Assembly (NCBI GenBank): GCA_011390205.1
Contig: JAABSX010000039.1
Coordinates: forward strand, 1 to 39,160
Reading direction: 5' to 3'
DNA length: 39,160 bases
Source: Microscillaceae bacterium
GTDB taxonomy: Bacteria; Bacteroidota; Bacteroidia; Cytophagales; Microscillaceae
Below, in pieces: positions 6,856 through 18,205 of the stretch. Numbering within the stretch: position 1 is the first letter of the stretch; each line of letters begins with the position of its first letter. The position numbers and the translations under genes are program-made. The notes under the pieces were generated by a model. That model saw nothing but the letters and a program-made list of their open reading frames with translations. It ran no database searches and was not told the origin of the DNA.

Positions 6856-7302
6856 ATGGCTAAGGAAGTAGCAGGCTATCTAAAACTTCAGGTAAAAGGA
6901 GGACAGGCTAACCCCGCCCCTCCAATCGGACCGGCACTTGGGTCCAAAGGTATTAACATTATGGAGTTCTGTAAGCAGTTTAATGCCCGTACCCAAGAAA
7001 AACAAGGTCAGGTTTTACCAGTAGTTATTACGTATTACAAAGACAAGTCTTTCGATTTCGTGATTAAAACTCCACCAACAGCAGTGTTGTTAGTGGACAT
7101 CGCAAAAATTAAGAAAGGCTCAGCAGAACCAAACCGAAAAAAGGTTGGGTCAGTAACTTGGGATCAGGTACGTGAAGTAGCAGAAATCAAGATGCCAGAT
7201 CTCAATGCTTTTACCATAGAGTCTGCCATGAAAATGGTAGCAGGTACGGCGAGAAGTATGGGTGTAACTGTAACTGGTGAAGCTCCTTGGGATGCCAAAT
7301 AA
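6856..7302 (+). CDS. rplK: 50S ribosomal protein L11
   Basis: L11 forms the stalk base around the GTPase-associated region of 23S rRNA. The 148 residues show the N-terminal [20 protein letters not shown] block (14-33, the thiopeptide-contact prolines) and the C-terminal rRNA-binding domain ending in the conserved [10 protein letters not shown]. It is followed 55 bases on by rplA, the standard L11-L1 pair. In other bacteria L1 represses this pair; the sequence here does not prove it. Confidence 0.98.
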   Translation: MAKEVAGYLKLQVKGGQANPAPPIGPALGSKGINIMEFCKQFNARTQEKQGQVLPVVITYYKDKSFDFVIKTPPTAVLLVDIAKIKKGSAEPNRKKVGSVTWDQVREVAEIKMPDLNAFTIESAMKMVAGTARSMGVTVTGEAPWDAK

Positions 7303-7357
7303 TCCTTACCGAGAAGTGTAGTGTAGAACTAAAAAAACGAGTAAAACTCGGTGTATT

Positions 7358-8056
7358 ATGGGAAAGTTAACAAAAAATCAGAAAGTAGTACAAGCCAAGT
7401 ATGACTCAAGTAAAGCATACTCATTAGAAGAGGCAGTCTCTCTTGTAAAAGAAATTACTTTTACTAAGTTTGACGCATCCGTAGATGTAGATGTAAGACT
7501 TGGCGTCGATCCTCGTAAAGCAGACCAAATGGTTCGTGGAACCGTAGCTTTGCCAAACGGAATTGGTAAGGAAGTGAGGGTATTAGTACTCTGCACCCCT
7601 GACAAGGAAGATGAGGCAAAAAGTGCAGGTGCTGATTATGTAGGCTTGGATGAATACATTCAAAAAATCGAACAAGGTTGGACAGACATAGATGTGATTA
7701 TCACTATGCCTACTGTCATGGCCAAGGTCGGTAAGTTAGGACGTGTATTGGGTCCTAGAGGCTTAATGCCAAATCCAAAATCGGGTACAGTAACCATGAA
7801 TATTGGACAAGCTGTGCAGGAAGTAAAAGCAGGTAAAATTGATTTCAAAGTTGACAAAACAGGGATTATCCATGTAGGCGTCGGCAAGGTATCTTTTGAA
7901 CCTGAAAAGATACAGGGCAATGTCCTCGAACTTTTACATACTCTTGGTAAGTTGAAGCCATCAAGCTCTAAAGGAACTTATTTTGAGAGTATTTACTTAT
8001 CTAGCACTATGAGTCCATCAATTCGTATTGATAAAAGCTCTGTACCTGGATTATAA
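7358..8056 (+). CDS. rplA: 50S ribosomal protein L1
   Basis: L1 forms the mobile stalk at the E site. At 232 residues it is normal length. The family signature [21 protein letters not shown] lies at about 127-147, split here by its position in domain II, and a terminal [15 protein letters not shown] follows. It lies between rplK and rplJ in the same operon, with 30 bases to rplJ. Confidence 0.98.
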   Translation: MGKLTKNQKVVQAKYDSSKAYSLEEAVSLVKEITFTKFDASVDVDVRLGVDPRKADQMVRGTVALPNGIGKEVRVLVLCTPDKEDEAKSAGADYVGLDEYIQKIEQGWTDIDVIITMPTVMAKVGKLGRVLGPRGLMPNPKSGTVTMNIGQAVQEVKAGKIDFKVDKTGIIHVGVGKVSFEPEKIQGNVLELLHTLGKLKPSSSKGTYFESIYLSSTMSPSIRIDKSSVPGL

Positions 8057-8086
8057 TTTTGTCGGAATTTTACAAAAGCAATTGTC

Positions 8087-8626
8087 ATGACGAAAGAAGA
8101 AAAAGCCATTTTAATTGAGGATGTTAAGGAGAGATTTGCTCAAAACACTTATTTCTACATCCTTGATGCAGGAGGTATGACGGTAGCACAAGTAAACAAG
8201 TTTCGTAGAACTTGCTTTGAAAAAGGTCTGGAGTACAGTGTAATTAAGAACTCCATCATCAAAAAAGCATTAGAAGCTTTAGAAGTAGATTACACAGAAT
8301 TCAATGAGAAAGTTTTAAAGGGATTTTCTGGAGTTGTTTTTTCAAAAGAACTCGGAAATGCCCCAGCTAAATTACTCAAAGATTTTCGCAGACAAGGTAA
8401 TCAACTTCCATATCTGAAAGGTGCATCTATTGATTCATCCTTTTTCTATGGTGAAGAGAGCCTAGATGCTCTCACTAAAGTGAAATCTAAGCAAGATGTT
8501 CTTGCAGAACTTGTGGGCTTATTGCAGTCACCTGGAAGAAATCTGGTTTCGGCTATTTTGAGCGGTCAAAATAATTTGGCTGGCATACTCAAAACGCTCG
8601 AATCAAATAAAGAAAACAACGATTAA
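8087..8626 (+). CDS. rplJ: 50S ribosomal protein L10
   Basis: L10 anchors the L7/L12 dimers on the ribosome stalk. The 179 residues begin with the conserved MTKEEKAILIEDVKERFA and include the FRRTCFEKGLEYSVIKNS region (about 38-56). The C-terminal helix (LLQSPGRNLVSAILSGQNN onwards) is the L12-binding part. It precedes rplL by 46 bases. Confidence 0.97.
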   Translation: MTKEEKAILIEDVKERFAQNTYFYILDAGGMTVAQVNKFRRTCFEKGLEYSVIKNSIIKKALEALEVDYTEFNEKVLKGFSGVVFSKELGNAPAKLLKDFRRQGNQLPYLKGASIDSSFFYGEESLDALTKVKSKQDVLAELVGLLQSPGRNLVSAILSGQNNLAGILKTLESNKENND

Positions 8627-8672
8627 TATTTTATTCTAAAAATTTGTATTTAACTCTAAATTCATAAAAACA

Positions 8673-9059
8673 ATGGCAGACTTGAAAGAATTTGCGGAGC
8701 AGTTAGTAAACCTGTCCTTGAAAGAAGTAAGCGAATTGGTTACTATTCTTAAAGACGACTATGGTATCGAGCCAGCAGCTTCTGCACCAGTAATGGTAGC
8801 AGGCGCAGCAGCAGGAGACGGAGACGCTCCAGCAGCTGAGGTTGAGAAAACTGAATTTGATGTGATTTTGAAAAGCGCAGGTGGTGCAAAACTCAAAGTC
8901 GTAAAATTAGTGAAAGAGCTCACTGGCTTAGGCTTAAAAGAAGCCAAGGCTGTAGTAGATGGTGCACCAGGTGTAATAAAAGAAGGTGTGCCTAAAGACG
9001 AAGCCGAAGCACTTAAAAAGCAACTTGAAGAAGAAGGTGCGGAGGTAGAATTAAAATAA
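8673..9059 (+). CDS. rplL: 50S ribosomal protein L7/L12
   Basis: The multi-copy stalk protein that recruits translation factors. It has 128 residues: an N-terminal dimer helix pair ([19 protein letters not shown]), an Ala/Gly-rich hinge (about 36-55) and the compact C-terminal domain with the conserved [12 protein letters not shown]-like KLKVVKLV and [15 protein letters not shown] motifs. Two hairpins follow before rpoB (9083-9150). Confidence 0.98.
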   Translation: MADLKEFAEQLVNLSLKEVSELVTILKDDYGIEPAASAPVMVAGAAAGDGDAPAAEVEKTEFDVILKSAGGAKLKVVKLVKELTGLGLKEAKAVVDGAPGVIKEGVPKDEAEALKKQLEEEGAEVELK

Positions 9060-9082
9060 TTCAATATTTTCCACTTTTTTTC

Positions 9083-9121
9083 GTAACAAACCTGAACTAC
9101 ATACCGTTTTAGGTTTGTTAC
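9083..9121 (+). promoter_or_regulatory. rplL-rpoB hairpin 1
   Basis: A perfect 11-bp stem (GTAACAAACCT 9083-9093, complement 9111-9121) with a 17-base loop. It has no T-run after it, so RNA processing, mRNA stabilisation or partial attenuation are likelier than full termination. Confidence 0.7.
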
Positions 9122-9127
9122 TACAAC

Positions 9128-9150
9128 AGACCTGGCGTTCCGTCAGGTCT
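9128..9150 (+). promoter_or_regulatory. rplL-rpoB hairpin 2
   Basis: A 10-bp stem (AGACCTGGCG 9128-9137 with 9141-9150, one G:T) and a tight TTC loop, only 6 bases after hairpin 1. The tail ATTCCTATTT is moderately T-rich. It probably lowers transcription into rpoBC relative to the ribosomal protein genes, as the rplL-rpoB attenuator does in E. coli; that is inference. Confidence 0.65.
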
Positions 9151-9246
9151 ATTCCTATTTGTAAGGTTTTCAACTAGCATAATGGATTTATTTGTTCTTT
9201 GTATTGCTACAAAACGCTTTATACTTTAAAATATCTGCAAAACCTC

Positions 9247-12200
9247 ATGCAAAATAACGAAAGAGTTAGCTTCGCCAAAGTAAAAAGAATTGCTGATTAC
9301 CCTGATTTCTTAGATGTACAATTAAAATCATTTAAGGATTTTTTCCAGCTCGATACTCCCCCTGAGTACCGTGCAAAGGAAGGGCTTTTCCGCGTATTTG
9401 ATGAAAACTTTCCCATCTCAGATTCAAGAGAAAATTTCTTGTTAGAGTTTATTGATTATTCCGTAGATCCACCAAAATACTCTGTAGATGAGTGTATTGA
9501 CCGTGGGCTTACCTATGCTGTGCCCCTCAAGGCTAAGCTTAGACTCTCTTGTAAAGATGAGGACAATGAGGACTTTGAGACCGTAGAGCAAGAAGTTTTC
9601 TTGGGAAATATCCCTTATATGACTGAGAAAGGCTCTTTTATCATAAATGGTGCAGAGCGTGTTATTGTGTCGCAGCTTCACCGTTCTCCTGGAGTATTCT
9701 TCGCACAGAGTAAACATACAAATGGCACAAAATTATATTCTGCCAGAATTATCCCTTTCAAAGGCTCTTGGATTGAGTTTACAACAGACGTAAACAATGT
9801 CATGTATGCTTATATAGACCGAAAAAAGAAATTCCCAGTTACTACACTCCTAAGAGTAATCGGATTCAGCACTGACAAAGAAATATTGGACTTATTCAAC
9901 CTGTCAGAAGAAGTAGAAACCAAGCCTGCCGCACTCAAAGCCATAGTAGGCCGCAAGCTTGCCGCTCGTGTGCTAAGAACTTGGACAGAGGACTTTGTGG
10001 ATGAAGACACAGGCGAAGTAGTATCTATTGACCGAAATGAAGTGCTTTTAGAGCGTGATTCTGTAGTAGAAGATGACGACATCGAGACCATTATGGAGTC
10101 GGGTGTCAAATCTATCATCGTACACCGAAAAGATGTAAATATCGCAGATTACTCTATCATCTACAATACATTACAAAAAGATAACTCTAACTCCGAAAAA
10201 GAAGCCCTAGAGCAAATCTACCGTCAACTAAGAAATACAGAAGCTCCAGATGAGCAGACTGCCCGTGATATTATTCAAAGTTTGTTTTTTAGTGATAAAA
10301 GATATGACTTGGGTGAGGTGGGAAGATATAGAATTAATAAAAAATTAAATCTTGATATAGAAAATACAGTAAGGGTGCTGACCACAGAAGACATTGTCTT
10401 TATTGTCAAATACCTCATTGGATTGATTAACTCAAGGGCTGTAGTAGATGACATTGATCACCTCAGTAACCGCCGTGTACGGACAGTAGGTGAGCAGCTA
10501 TACTCACAGTTTGGGGTAGGGCTTGCTCGTATGGCACGTACTATCAAAGAAAGAATGAACGTCCGTGATAATGAGGACTTCAAGCCTGTTGACCTTATCA
10601 ATGCCCGTACACTGTCATCTGTGATTAACTCTTTCTTTGGGACTAATCAGCTTTCTCAGTTTATGGATCAGACCAATCCGCTTTCTGAGATAACCCACAA
10701 AAGAAGAATGTCGGCACTAGGGCCAGGCGGACTCTCAAGAGAGCGTGCTGGGTTTGAGGTACGTGATGTTCACTATACACACTACGGAAGACTTTGTACC
10801 ATTGAGACCCCAGAAGGGCCTAACATTGGGCTAATATCTTCATTGTGTGTACACGCTAAAATTAACCCCATGGGCTTTATTGAGACTCCTTACAGAAGGG
10901 TCATTGATGGCAAAGTAACGACAGATATGGATTATCTGACTGCTGAAGAAGAAGACAAAAACTATATTGCACAAGCAAATGCACCCATTGATGATGATGG
11001 TAACTACATCAATGACAAAGTAAAAGCAAGATTTGAAGGTGATTTTCCAGTGGTAGGTCCTAGTGATTTGTCTTTTATGGATATTGCTCCGAACCAAATT
11101 GTGTCGGTAGCTGCTTCTTTGATTCCTTTCTTAGAGCATGATGACGCAAACCGCGCACTGATGGGCTCAAACATGCAGCGCCAAGCAGTACCTTTGCTTA
11201 ACCCAGAAGCTCCTATCGTAGGAACTGGACTAGAGAAAAGAGTAGCATTAGACTCAAGGTCTCTGGTAATAGCCGAACACGATGGCGTAATTCATATGGC
11301 AGATGCCAATGAAATAGTCGTGAAGTATGACTATGATGATAATCAAAGGCTTATCTCTTTTCAAGAGGATTTTACGAGCTACAAAATGATTAAATTTAGG
11401 CGTACTAACCAAGATACTTGTCTTAACTTAAGACCCATTGTTAAAACGGGTGAGCGTGTTAAAAAAGGACAGCCACTCTGTGAGGGTTATGCTACACAAG
11501 GAGGTGAACTTGCACTAGGAGCAAATCTAAAGGTAGCATTCATGCCTTGGAAAGGATATAACTTTGAGGATGCGATTGTTATCTCTGAACGTGTTGTAAA
11601 AGAAGATGTATTTACCTCTATTCACATAGAAGAATTTGAGCTTGAGGTCAGAGATACCAAAAGGGGAGAAGAAGAACTCACCTCTGAAATACCCAATGTA
11701 AGTGAAGAAGCCATCAAGCACCTTGACGAAAATGGCATTATTCAATTAGGTACAGTAGTCAAAGAAGGAGATATCTTAATAGGAAAAATCACCCCGAAAG
11801 GAGAGTCAGACCCTACTCCTGAAGAAAAACTTTTGCGTGCCATCTTCGGAGACAAGGCTGGAGACGTAAAAGATGCTTCGCTTAAAGCACCTCCTTCATT
11901 GCGTGGTGTGGTGATAGACACTAAATTATTCTCTAGACCCAAGCGTGATAAAGACCTCAGAGCCAAAGCAAAAGAAGAAGTCAAAGCACTCCTCAAAAAA
12001 TATAGCAAAGACCTCTCTGAAGTACAAGACAGAATGGTAGAGAAAACCGTAACGCTGCTTGAAGGAAGGGTTTGTAAAGGAATCAAACATAAATTCGGAG
12101 ACGAGATTATGTCAGAGGGAGTGAAGTTCACAAGGAAGAATATCATGGAAAATCTCTTCCCAAAACAAAATCCTTACCGAGACGAAAGCTCTTACAATGT

Positions 12201-13104
12201 GCCAGAAGAAGCCAACCTTATTGCAGATATTCGCTCCGATACGGCTACAGATGATTCCGAAATCAATCAACTTTTGGTGGATTTAATCAAGAACTACGTC
12301 AGATGCCGAAACGAAATCTCAGGACATTTTAAGAGAGAACGCTTTGCAAAAGAAGTCGGTGACGAACTGCCCGCAGGGATTGTGCAGCTCGCCAAAGTAT
12401 ATATTGCTAAAAAACGCAAGCTCAAAGTAGGGGATAAAATGGCAGGCCGCCACGGTAACAAAGGGATTGTCGCCAGAATCGTACCTCTAGAAGATATGCC
12501 TTTCTTACAAGACGGAACGCCAGTAGATATCGTACTGAACCCACTTGGTGTACCTTCTAGGATGAACATCGGGCAAATCTACGAAACCGTACTAGGATGG
12601 GCAGGAGAAATATTAGAAACAAACTATGCCACACCTATTTTTGACGGAGCCACAGAGCAGGATGTAGCCAATGAGCTTAAAAAAGCAAACCTTCCAGAAA
12701 ATGGACGTACTTACCTGAATGACGGGCTTACAGGTGAACGCTTTGACCAACCTACCACAGTAGGAATTATCTACATGCTCAAGCTAGGTCACTTAGTAGA
12801 TGATAAAATGCACGCACGTTCTATCGGACCTTACTCCCTTATCACGCAGCAGCCACTCGGTGGTAAAGCTCAGTTTGGAGGGCAGAGATTTGGAGAGATG
12901 GAGGTATGGGCGTTAGAAGCCTTTGGCGCAGCCAATGTATTACAAGAAATCTTGACTGTAAAATCTGATGATGTAATAGGGCGAGCAAAAGCCTATGAGG
13001 CAATCGTAAAAGGTGAAAATATACCTACACCCAATGTCCCCGAATCCTTCAATGTATTAGTACATGAGCTAAGAGGACTAGCCCTAGAGATTACATTGGA
13101 GTAA
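9247..13104 (+). CDS. rpoB: RNA polymerase beta subunit
   Basis: Catalytic core subunit. I take the ATG at 9247 (1285 residues, starting [15 protein letters not shown]) over one 48 bases upstream, because Bacteroidota RpoB proteins start just ahead of the ISF-like block and the extra 16 residues are unlike any RpoB. The rifampicin region (about 462 on) reads [13 protein letters not shown] then [13 protein letters not shown], with the Asp, His and Ser positions that mutate to resistance all wild type. Downstream are GRHGNKG (about 1078) and the C-terminal [20 protein letters not shown]. It is followed by rpoC after 89 bases containing a hairpin. Confidence 0.98.
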   Translation: MQNNERVSFAKVKRIADYPDFLDVQLKSFKDFFQLDTPPEYRAKEGLFRVFDENFPISDSRENFLLEFIDYSVDPPKYSVDECIDRGLTYAVPLKAKLRLSCKDEDNEDFETVEQEVFLGNIPYMTEKGSFIINGAERVIVSQLHRSPGVFFAQSKHTNGTKLYSARIIPFKGSWIEFTTDVNNVMYAYIDRKKKFPVTTLLRVIGFSTDKEILDLFNLSEEVETKPAALKAIVGRKLAARVLRTWTEDFVDEDTGEVVSIDRNEVLLERDSVVEDDDIETIMESGVKSIIVHRKDVNIADYSIIYNTLQKDNSNSEKEALEQIYRQLRNTEAPDEQTARDIIQSLFFSDKRYDLGEVGRYRINKKLNLDIENTVRVLTTEDIVFIVKYLIGLINSRAVVDDIDHLSNRRVRTVGEQLYSQFGVGLARMARTIKERMNVRDNEDFKPVDLINARTLSSVINSFFGTNQLSQFMDQTNPLSEITHKRRMSALGPGGLSRERAGFEVRDVHYTHYGRLCTIETPEGPNIGLISSLCVHAKINPMGFIETPYRRVIDGKVTTDMDYLTAEEEDKNYIAQANAPIDDDGNYINDKVKARFEGDFPVVGPSDLSFMDIAPNQIVSVAASLIPFLEHDDANRALMGSNMQRQAVPLLNPEAPIVGTGLEKRVALDSRSLVIAEHDGVIHMADANEIVVKYDYDDNQRLISFQEDFTSYKMIKFRRTNQDTCLNLRPIVKTGERVKKGQPLCEGYATQGGELALGANLKVAFMPWKGYNFEDAIVISERVVKEDVFTSIHIEEFELEVRDTKRGEEELTSEIPNVSEEAIKHLDENGIIQLGTVVKEGDILIGKITPKGESDPTPEEKLLRAIFGDKAGDVKDASLKAPPSLRGVVIDTKLFSRPKRDKDLRAKAKEEVKALLKKYSKDLSEVQDRMVEKTVTLLEGRVCKGIKHKFGDEIMSEGVKFTRKNIMENLFPKQNPYRDESSYNVPEEANLIADIRSDTATDDSEINQLLVDLIKNYVRCRNEISGHFKRERFAKEVGDELPAGIVQLAKVYIAKKRKLKVGDKMAGRHGNKGIVARIVPLEDMPFLQDGTPVDIVLNPLGVPSRMNIGQIYETVLGWAGEILETNYATPIFDGATEQDVANELKKANLPENGRTYLNDGLTGERFDQPTTVGIIYMLKLGHLVDDKMHARSIGPYSLITQQPLGGKAQFGGQRFGEMEVWALEAFGAANVLQEILTVKSDDVIGRAKAYEAIVKGENIPTPNVPESFNVLVHELRGLALEITLE

Positions 13105-13123
13105 GATTTAGGTGTAGCAGCAG

Positions 13124-13150
13124 GTTTGCCCCTTTTTGTAAGGGGCAAAC
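13124..13150 (+). promoter_or_regulatory. rpoB-rpoC intercistronic hairpin
   Basis: A 10-bp stem (GTTTGCCCCT 13124-13133, complement 13141-13150) around a 7-base TTTTGTA loop. The tail (ACTCTTTATA) is not a real T-run. It could be a processing site or a transcript stabiliser between the two polymerase cistrons. Confidence 0.65.
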
Positions 13151-13193
13151 ACTCTTTATAAATCATTGTTAAAAACTTAATATTCCGGTCATC

Positions 13194-16100
13194 ATGGCAT
13201 TCAAGAAAAACAAAAAAATAACAAACGACTTCAAGAAAGTAACCATCAGTCTTGCTTCACCCGAGTCGATTCTTGACTCCTCTTATGGAGAAGTAACCCA
13301 GCCAGAAACCATCAATTACCGTACATACAAACCTGAAATGGGAGGATTATTCTGTGAAAGAATCTTCGGCCCTGTGAAAGATTGGGAGTGTCATTGTGGT
13401 AAATATAAGCGTATTCGTTACAAAGGCATCATCTGTGACCGCTGCGGTGTGGAAGTTACTGAAAAGAAAGTGCGTCGTGAGCGTATGGGGCACATAGAGC
13501 TTGTTGTGCCTGTAGTGCATATATGGTATTTTAGGTCTCTTCCCAATAAAATTGGTTATTTGCTAGGGCTCCCTACCAAAAAACTTGACCAAATCATTTA
13601 CTATGAGCGATATATCGTTATTCAGCCTGGTATTATGGAAGAGGAAAGCATCAACGAACTAGATTTTCTTACAGAAGAGGAATATTTGGACATTGTAGAT
13701 AAACTCCCTCGTGAAAATCAACTCTTAGATGATGATGATCCTCAAAAATTCATCGCAAAAATGGGTGCAGAAGCTCTTGAAACATTGTTGAAGAGAATCC
13801 ACCTAGAAGATTTGTCGGCTCAGCTAAGACACTCCGCTTCTACTGAAAAATCTCAGCAAAGAAAAGGAGAAGCACTCAAAAGACTAAGAGTGGTAGAAGC
13901 CTTCCGTGATGCTCAAAACCGTATCCAAAACAATCCTGAGTGGATGGTTATCAAAATGGTACCCGTCATTCCACCAGAGTTACGCCCCCTTGTGCCTCTA
14001 GACGGTGGGCGTTTTGCTACATCTGACTTAAATGACCTCTACAGGCGTGTTATTATACGTAACAATCGTCTGAAAAGACTCATGGAAATCAAAGCACCAG
14101 AAGTGATTCTCAGAAATGAGAAACGCATGCTTCAGGAAGCTGTTGATTCACTCTTTGACAATTCACGAAAAGTAAATGCGGTACGTGCTGACGGAAACCG
14201 TGCCCTCAAATCACTCTCTGACATGCTCAAAGGCAAGCAAGGGCGATTCCGCCAAAACTTGTTGGGTAAGCGTGTAGATTACTCAGGGCGTTCGGTCATT
14301 GTAGTAGGTCCAGAGCTAAAACTGCACGAGTGCGGTTTGCCAAAAAACATGGCTGCAGAGCTGTTCAAGCCTTTCGTAATCCGTAAGTTGATAGAAAGAG
14401 GCATCGTAAAGACTGTGAAATCTGCCAAGAAAATCGTAGATAGAAAAGACCCCGTGGTATGGGATATCTTGGAAAACGTCTTAAAAGGCCACCCTGTGAT
14501 GCTCAACCGTGCTCCTACATTGCACCGACTCGGCATACAGGCATTCCAGCCCAAACTTATAGAAGGAAAAGCAATACAGTTACACCCTCTTGCTTGTACG
14601 GCATTCAATGCTGACTTTGACGGTGACCAAATGGCTGTGCACGTGCCACTAGGGCATGCCGCAGTGCTCGAGGCTTCTCTTTTGATGCTGTGCTCACATA
14701 ATATCTTAAGCCCTGCCAATGGAGCACCTATAGCTGTACCTTCTCAAGACATGGTATTAGGCTTGTATTACCTCACCAAAGGTAAAGTAAGCACCTCTGA
14801 AGAACCCGTGCCTGGAGAAGGCATGACTTTCTACGGCCCAGAAGAGGTAATCATTGCGATGAATGAAAGAAAAGTTTCTAAAAATGCCAATATCAAAGTA
14901 AGGGTAAAAGTAAGAGAAAGCTCAGGAGAATTGGTAGAAAAAATCATAGAAACAGTAGCGGGACGTGTATTGTTCAATGAATATGTGCCTGAAGAGGTAG
15001 GTTTTGTAAACGAACTCCTGACAAAGAAAAAACTTCAACAAATCATTGGTCAAGTATTTAAAATTACGGGTACTGCCAAAGCTGCTGAGTTCTTAGACAA
15101 TATCAAGAGCCTCGGATTCTATACTGCTTACCGAGGAGGGCTTTCTATCGGCCTGGGAGATATCCTAGTGCCAGATGCCAAAGATGAACTCATCGCCCAA
15201 GCTAGAGAAAGTGTAGAAAGTATTACCTCTGATTATCAAATGGGATTCATCACTGACAATGAGCGATACAACCAAGTCATTGATGTCTGGACAAAGATTA
15301 ACAATAAGCTCACTGAAATCTTGATGGGTAAAATGGTAGAGGACAAACAAGGGTTTAACTCTATTTATATGATGATGCACTCGGGTGCACGTGGCTCTCG
15401 TGAGCAGATTCGACAGCTAGGCGGAATGAGGGGGCTGATGGCAAAACCACAGAAGAACTTAGTAGGTTCTGTAGGTGAAATTATTGAAAACCCAATTATT
15501 TCTAACTTTAAAGAAGGGCTTGATGTAATAGAGTATTTTATCTCTACACACGGTGCTCGTAAAGGTTTGGCTGATACAGCACTTAAGACTGCAGATGCGG
15601 GCTACCTTACTCGTCGTCTTGTAGATGTGGCACAAGATGTCATTATTACAGAAGATGACTGCGGCACACTAAGAGGCATAGAAATTAGTGCTCTTAAAGA
15701 CAATGAAGAGGAAGTAGAATCACTTTCTGAACGTATCTTGGGTAGAGTGTCCGTACATGATATTTTTGACCCTATCACAGATGAGCTCATCGTGGAGTCC
15801 GGAGGAGAAATCACAGAAGAAATCACAGAAAGAATAGATGAAACCAGTATCTCTAATGTGGAGATTCGTTCAGTATTGACTTGTGAGACACGCTACGGCG
15901 TGTGTGTGAAGTGCTATGGTCGTAACCTCTCTACTGGTAAACTGGTTCAAGAGGGAGAAGCCGTAGGCGTTATCGCTGCACAATCTATCGGTGAGCCTGG
16001 CACACAGCTTACCCTGCGTACCTTCCACATTGGTGGTGTAGCCACTAACATGGCCTCCGAAGCTACTATCAAAGCTAAGTTTGACGGCATCATTGAGTTT

Positions 16101-17510
16101 GAAGACATCAGAAAGTTATCTACTACAGATAGTGAAAACAACGAAACTGAAGTAGTAATGGGACGCTCTGGAGAAATTAAAATTATGAGCAAAGACCGCA
16201 GCAAGGTCTTAATTTCTACCAATGTGCCTTATGGCTCATACCTCAGGGTCAAAGAAGGAGAAGAAGTAACTAAAGACCAAGAGCTTTGTAACTGGGACCC
16301 TTACAATGCAGTCATTTTATCAGAAATAGCTGGTAAAATTGAGTTTGAAGCAATCATCGAAGGAATTACTTATAAAGAAGAAGCGGATGAGCAGACTGGA
16401 TTCCGTGAGAAAGTAATCATTGACACCAAAGATAAAACCAAAAACCCTGCTATCATCATTAGTACAGGTGATGATGAAACAAGCAAAAGCTATAACCTTC
16501 CAGTAGGTGCACACATCTCTGTGGCTGAAAACAAGGAAATACAGCCAGGGCAGATTCTTGCTAAAATCCCAAGAACACTCGGCAAAACACGAGACATTAC
16601 GGGTGGTTTGCCAAGAGTTACTGAGCTCTTTGAAGCACGTAACCCATCTAACCCTGCTGTAGTAAGTGAGATAGACGGAGTAGTTACTTATGGAGGTATC
16701 AAGCGTGGTAATCGTGAAATCAACGTAGAATCTAAAGATGGTGTCAAAAAGAAATACTTAGTATCGCTCTCCAAACATATCTTAGTGCAAGACAACGACT
16801 TTGTGAAAGCTGGTCAGCCTCTTTCTGACGGTGCGATTACTCCTTCTGATATTCTTGCCATTAAAGGCCCTACTGCAGTGCAGGAGTATCTTGTAAATGA
16901 GATTCAAGAGGTATATCGTCTGCAAGGAGTAAAAATCAATGATAAACACATTGAGTGTATCGTGCGTCAGATGATGCAGAAAGTAGAAATCATTGATCCA
17001 GGCGATAGCAGTTTCTTACCTGGCCAAGTAGTAGATAAATTCTCTTTCCGTGAAGAAAATGACAATATCCTAGATAAAAAAGTAGTAGTAGAATCAGGAG
17101 AGTCCGCCCGATTCAAGCCAGGGCATATCATCACTAGCAGAGTGCTAAGAGATGAAAACTCAAGTCTGAAAAGAAAAGACCTCAAAGTTTTACAGGTGAG
17201 AGATGCCATTCCGGCAGTATCAAAGCCTACACTACAAGGGATTACGCAATCCTCTCTCGGAACAGATAGCTTTATTTCTGCAGCTTCATTCCAAGAAACT
17301 ACCAAAGTATTGAGTGAAGCCGCCATCAATGGCAAAACTGATTATCTGCTCGGACTGAAAGAAAACGTAATCGTAGGGCATTTGATACCTGCAGGTACAG
17401 GCTTGAGACAATACGAGAATCTTGAGGTGGGTGCACTAGAAGAAGCACCAGAGGCTGCTATAGTTACTGATGTCAAAGAAGATAAAAAGGCAACAGCCAA
17501 GATAAAATAA
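13194..17510 (+). CDS. rpoC: RNA polymerase beta' subunit
   Basis: The 1438-residue subunit holding the active-site Mg. It has the N-terminal zinc ribbon [20 protein letters not shown] (66-85) and the catalytic NADFDGDQ (about 472-479). The second zinc site comprises a CG in EDDCGTL plus [11 protein letters not shown] near 896-906. The trigger-loop region is [19 protein letters not shown] (about 919-937). The C-terminus is rich in charged residues and ends in TAKIK. It is full length with no split or insert of note. A strong terminator follows at 17544. Confidence 0.98.
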   Translation: MAFKKNKKITNDFKKVTISLASPESILDSSYGEVTQPETINYRTYKPEMGGLFCERIFGPVKDWECHCGKYKRIRYKGIICDRCGVEVTEKKVRRERMGHIELVVPVVHIWYFRSLPNKIGYLLGLPTKKLDQIIYYERYIVIQPGIMEEESINELDFLTEEEYLDIVDKLPRENQLLDDDDPQKFIAKMGAEALETLLKRIHLEDLSAQLRHSASTEKSQQRKGEALKRLRVVEAFRDAQNRIQNNPEWMVIKMVPVIPPELRPLVPLDGGRFATSDLNDLYRRVIIRNNRLKRLMEIKAPEVILRNEKRMLQEAVDSLFDNSRKVNAVRADGNRALKSLSDMLKGKQGRFRQNLLGKRVDYSGRSVIVVGPELKLHECGLPKNMAAELFKPFVIRKLIERGIVKTVKSAKKIVDRKDPVVWDILENVLKGHPVMLNRAPTLHRLGIQAFQPKLIEGKAIQLHPLACTAFNADFDGDQMAVHVPLGHAAVLEASLLMLCSHNILSPANGAPIAVPSQDMVLGLYYLTKGKVSTSEEPVPGEGMTFYGPEEVIIAMNERKVSKNANIKVRVKVRESSGELVEKIIETVAGRVLFNEYVPEEVGFVNELLTKKKLQQIIGQVFKITGTAKAAEFLDNIKSLGFYTAYRGGLSIGLGDILVPDAKDELIAQARESVESITSDYQMGFITDNERYNQVIDVWTKINNKLTEILMGKMVEDKQGFNSIYMMMHSGARGSREQIRQLGGMRGLMAKPQKNLVGSVGEIIENPIISNFKEGLDVIEYFISTHGARKGLADTALKTADAGYLTRRLVDVAQDVIITEDDCGTLRGIEISALKDNEEEVESLSERILGRVSVHDIFDPITDELIVESGGEITEEITERIDETSISNVEIRSVLTCETRYGVCVKCYGRNLSTGKLVQEGEAVGVIAAQSIGEPGTQLTLRTFHIGGVATNMASEATIKAKFDGIIEFEDIRKLSTTDSENNETEVVMGRSGEIKIMSKDRSKVLISTNVPYGSYLRVKEGEEVTKDQELCNWDPYNAVILSEIAGKIEFEAIIEGITYKEEADEQTGFREKVIIDTKDKTKNPAIIISTGDDETSKSYNLPVGAHISVAENKEIQPGQILAKIPRTLGKTRDITGGLPRVTELFEARNPSNPAVVSEIDGVVTYGGIKRGNREINVESKDGVKKKYLVSLSKHILVQDNDFVKAGQPLSDGAITPSDILAIKGPTAVQEYLVNEIQEVYRLQGVKINDKHIECIVRQMMQKVEIIDPGDSSFLPGQVVDKFSFREENDNILDKKVVVESGESARFKPGHIITSRVLRDENSSLKRKDLKVLQVRDAIPAVSKPTLQGITQSSLGTDSFISAASFQETTKVLSEAAINGKTDYLLGLKENVIVGHLIPAGTGLRQYENLEVGALEEAPEAAIVTDVKEDKKATAKIK

Positions 17511-17543
17511 TATTTTGTGGGCATTTGCTTATCATCCTAAAAT

Positions 17544-17583
17544 AATTGGTAGCCCTGACAGTATGGGGCTACCAATTTTTTAT
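17544..17583 (+). terminator. rpoC terminator
   Basis: A 12-bp stem (AATTGGTAGCCC 17544-17555 with 17566-17577), loop about 10 bases, then TTTTAT. The T-run ends about 13 bases before the next start codon (17596), so the DUF3467 gene must be reached by read-through. Confidence 0.85.
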
Positions 17584-17595
17584 AAAAAATATACT

Positions 17596-17922
17596 ATGAC
17601 ACAAAAAGAAAACCAAGACCTCAACAATCAACTAAACATAGAGTTGAGTGAAGAAATGGCAGAGGGAACTTACGCAAACCTTGCTATGATAGCCCACTCT
17701 AACAGCGAATTTGTAATTGATTTTATCAGGGTGATGCCTGGGCTCCCCAAAGCCAAAGTAAAATCCAGAATCATCATCACTCCAGAACACGCAAAACGTT
17801 TGCTGGCAGCTTTGCAAGACAATATCAAAAAATACGAGGACAACAATGGGCAGATATCTTCTAGCCTAGACAGTGATTTCTCGTTGCCCATTAATTTTGG
17901 GGGAACAATGGGAGAGGCTTAA
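17596..17922 (+). CDS. DUF3467 domain protein
   Basis: I place the start at 17596 (108 residues, MTQKENQDLNNQ), because the longer frame from 17515 would run through the rpoC terminator and its extra residues look random. The body matches the DUF3467 pattern: ELSEEMAEGTYANLAMIAHSN, an FVIDFIRVMPG core and RIIITPEHAKRLLAALQDNI. The family is small, cytosolic and of unknown function, and commonly sits behind rpoC in Bacteroidota. That conserved position suggests a link to transcription, but no activity is known. The tail (SSSLDSDFSLPINFGG) is probably flexible. Confidence 0.9.
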   Translation: MTQKENQDLNNQLNIELSEEMAEGTYANLAMIAHSNSEFVIDFIRVMPGLPKAKVKSRIIITPEHAKRLLAALQDNIKKYEDNNGQISSSLDSDFSLPINFGGTMGEA

Positions 17923-18179
17923 GCCTTGGCAGATTTCTGAGTCCTGCTTCTAAGATGCTGTGCTGCACTTAACCACAGGCAACCTTTCTTCGGGAGCCAC
18001 AGTGTTTTTATACACCAAGCATAAGACAAGCTCATAGAGTATGGAAGCATACAAATATAAGTAGCTCATTATCAATACTTTTACTTTACTCTCACACCTG
18101 CCCATAATTTTATTGCTAAGATATTTATTCTCAGACTTGTGAGAGTAGATTTTAATCCTTAAATTTCCAACTTAAAATC

Positions 18180-18187
18180 TATTTTTG
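18180..18187 (+). promoter_or_regulatory. possible -7 box before the SleB-like gene
   Basis: TATTTTTG fits TAnnTTTG and ends 18 bases before the ATG at 18206. No TTTG box is found at the right distance, so this is weak. Confidence 0.3.
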
Positions 18188-18205
18188 AATAACTAAATCT
18201 AACCC

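Noticed and set aside
8759-9064. 101-residue minus-strand frame opposite rplL
   Set aside because: Ser/Pro-rich shadow of the Ala/Glu-rich rplL codons.
9199-9246. Upstream ATG adding 16 residues to RpoB
   Set aside because: The extra residues do not resemble any RpoB start, while the ATG at 9247 gives the expected N-terminus.
11742-12146. 134-residue minus-strand frame inside rpoB
   Set aside because: Ser/Leu-rich shadow of strongly biased rpoB codons; no start context or promoter.
17515-17595. Extended DUF3467 N-terminus
   Set aside because: Would be encoded by the rpoC terminator hairpin.
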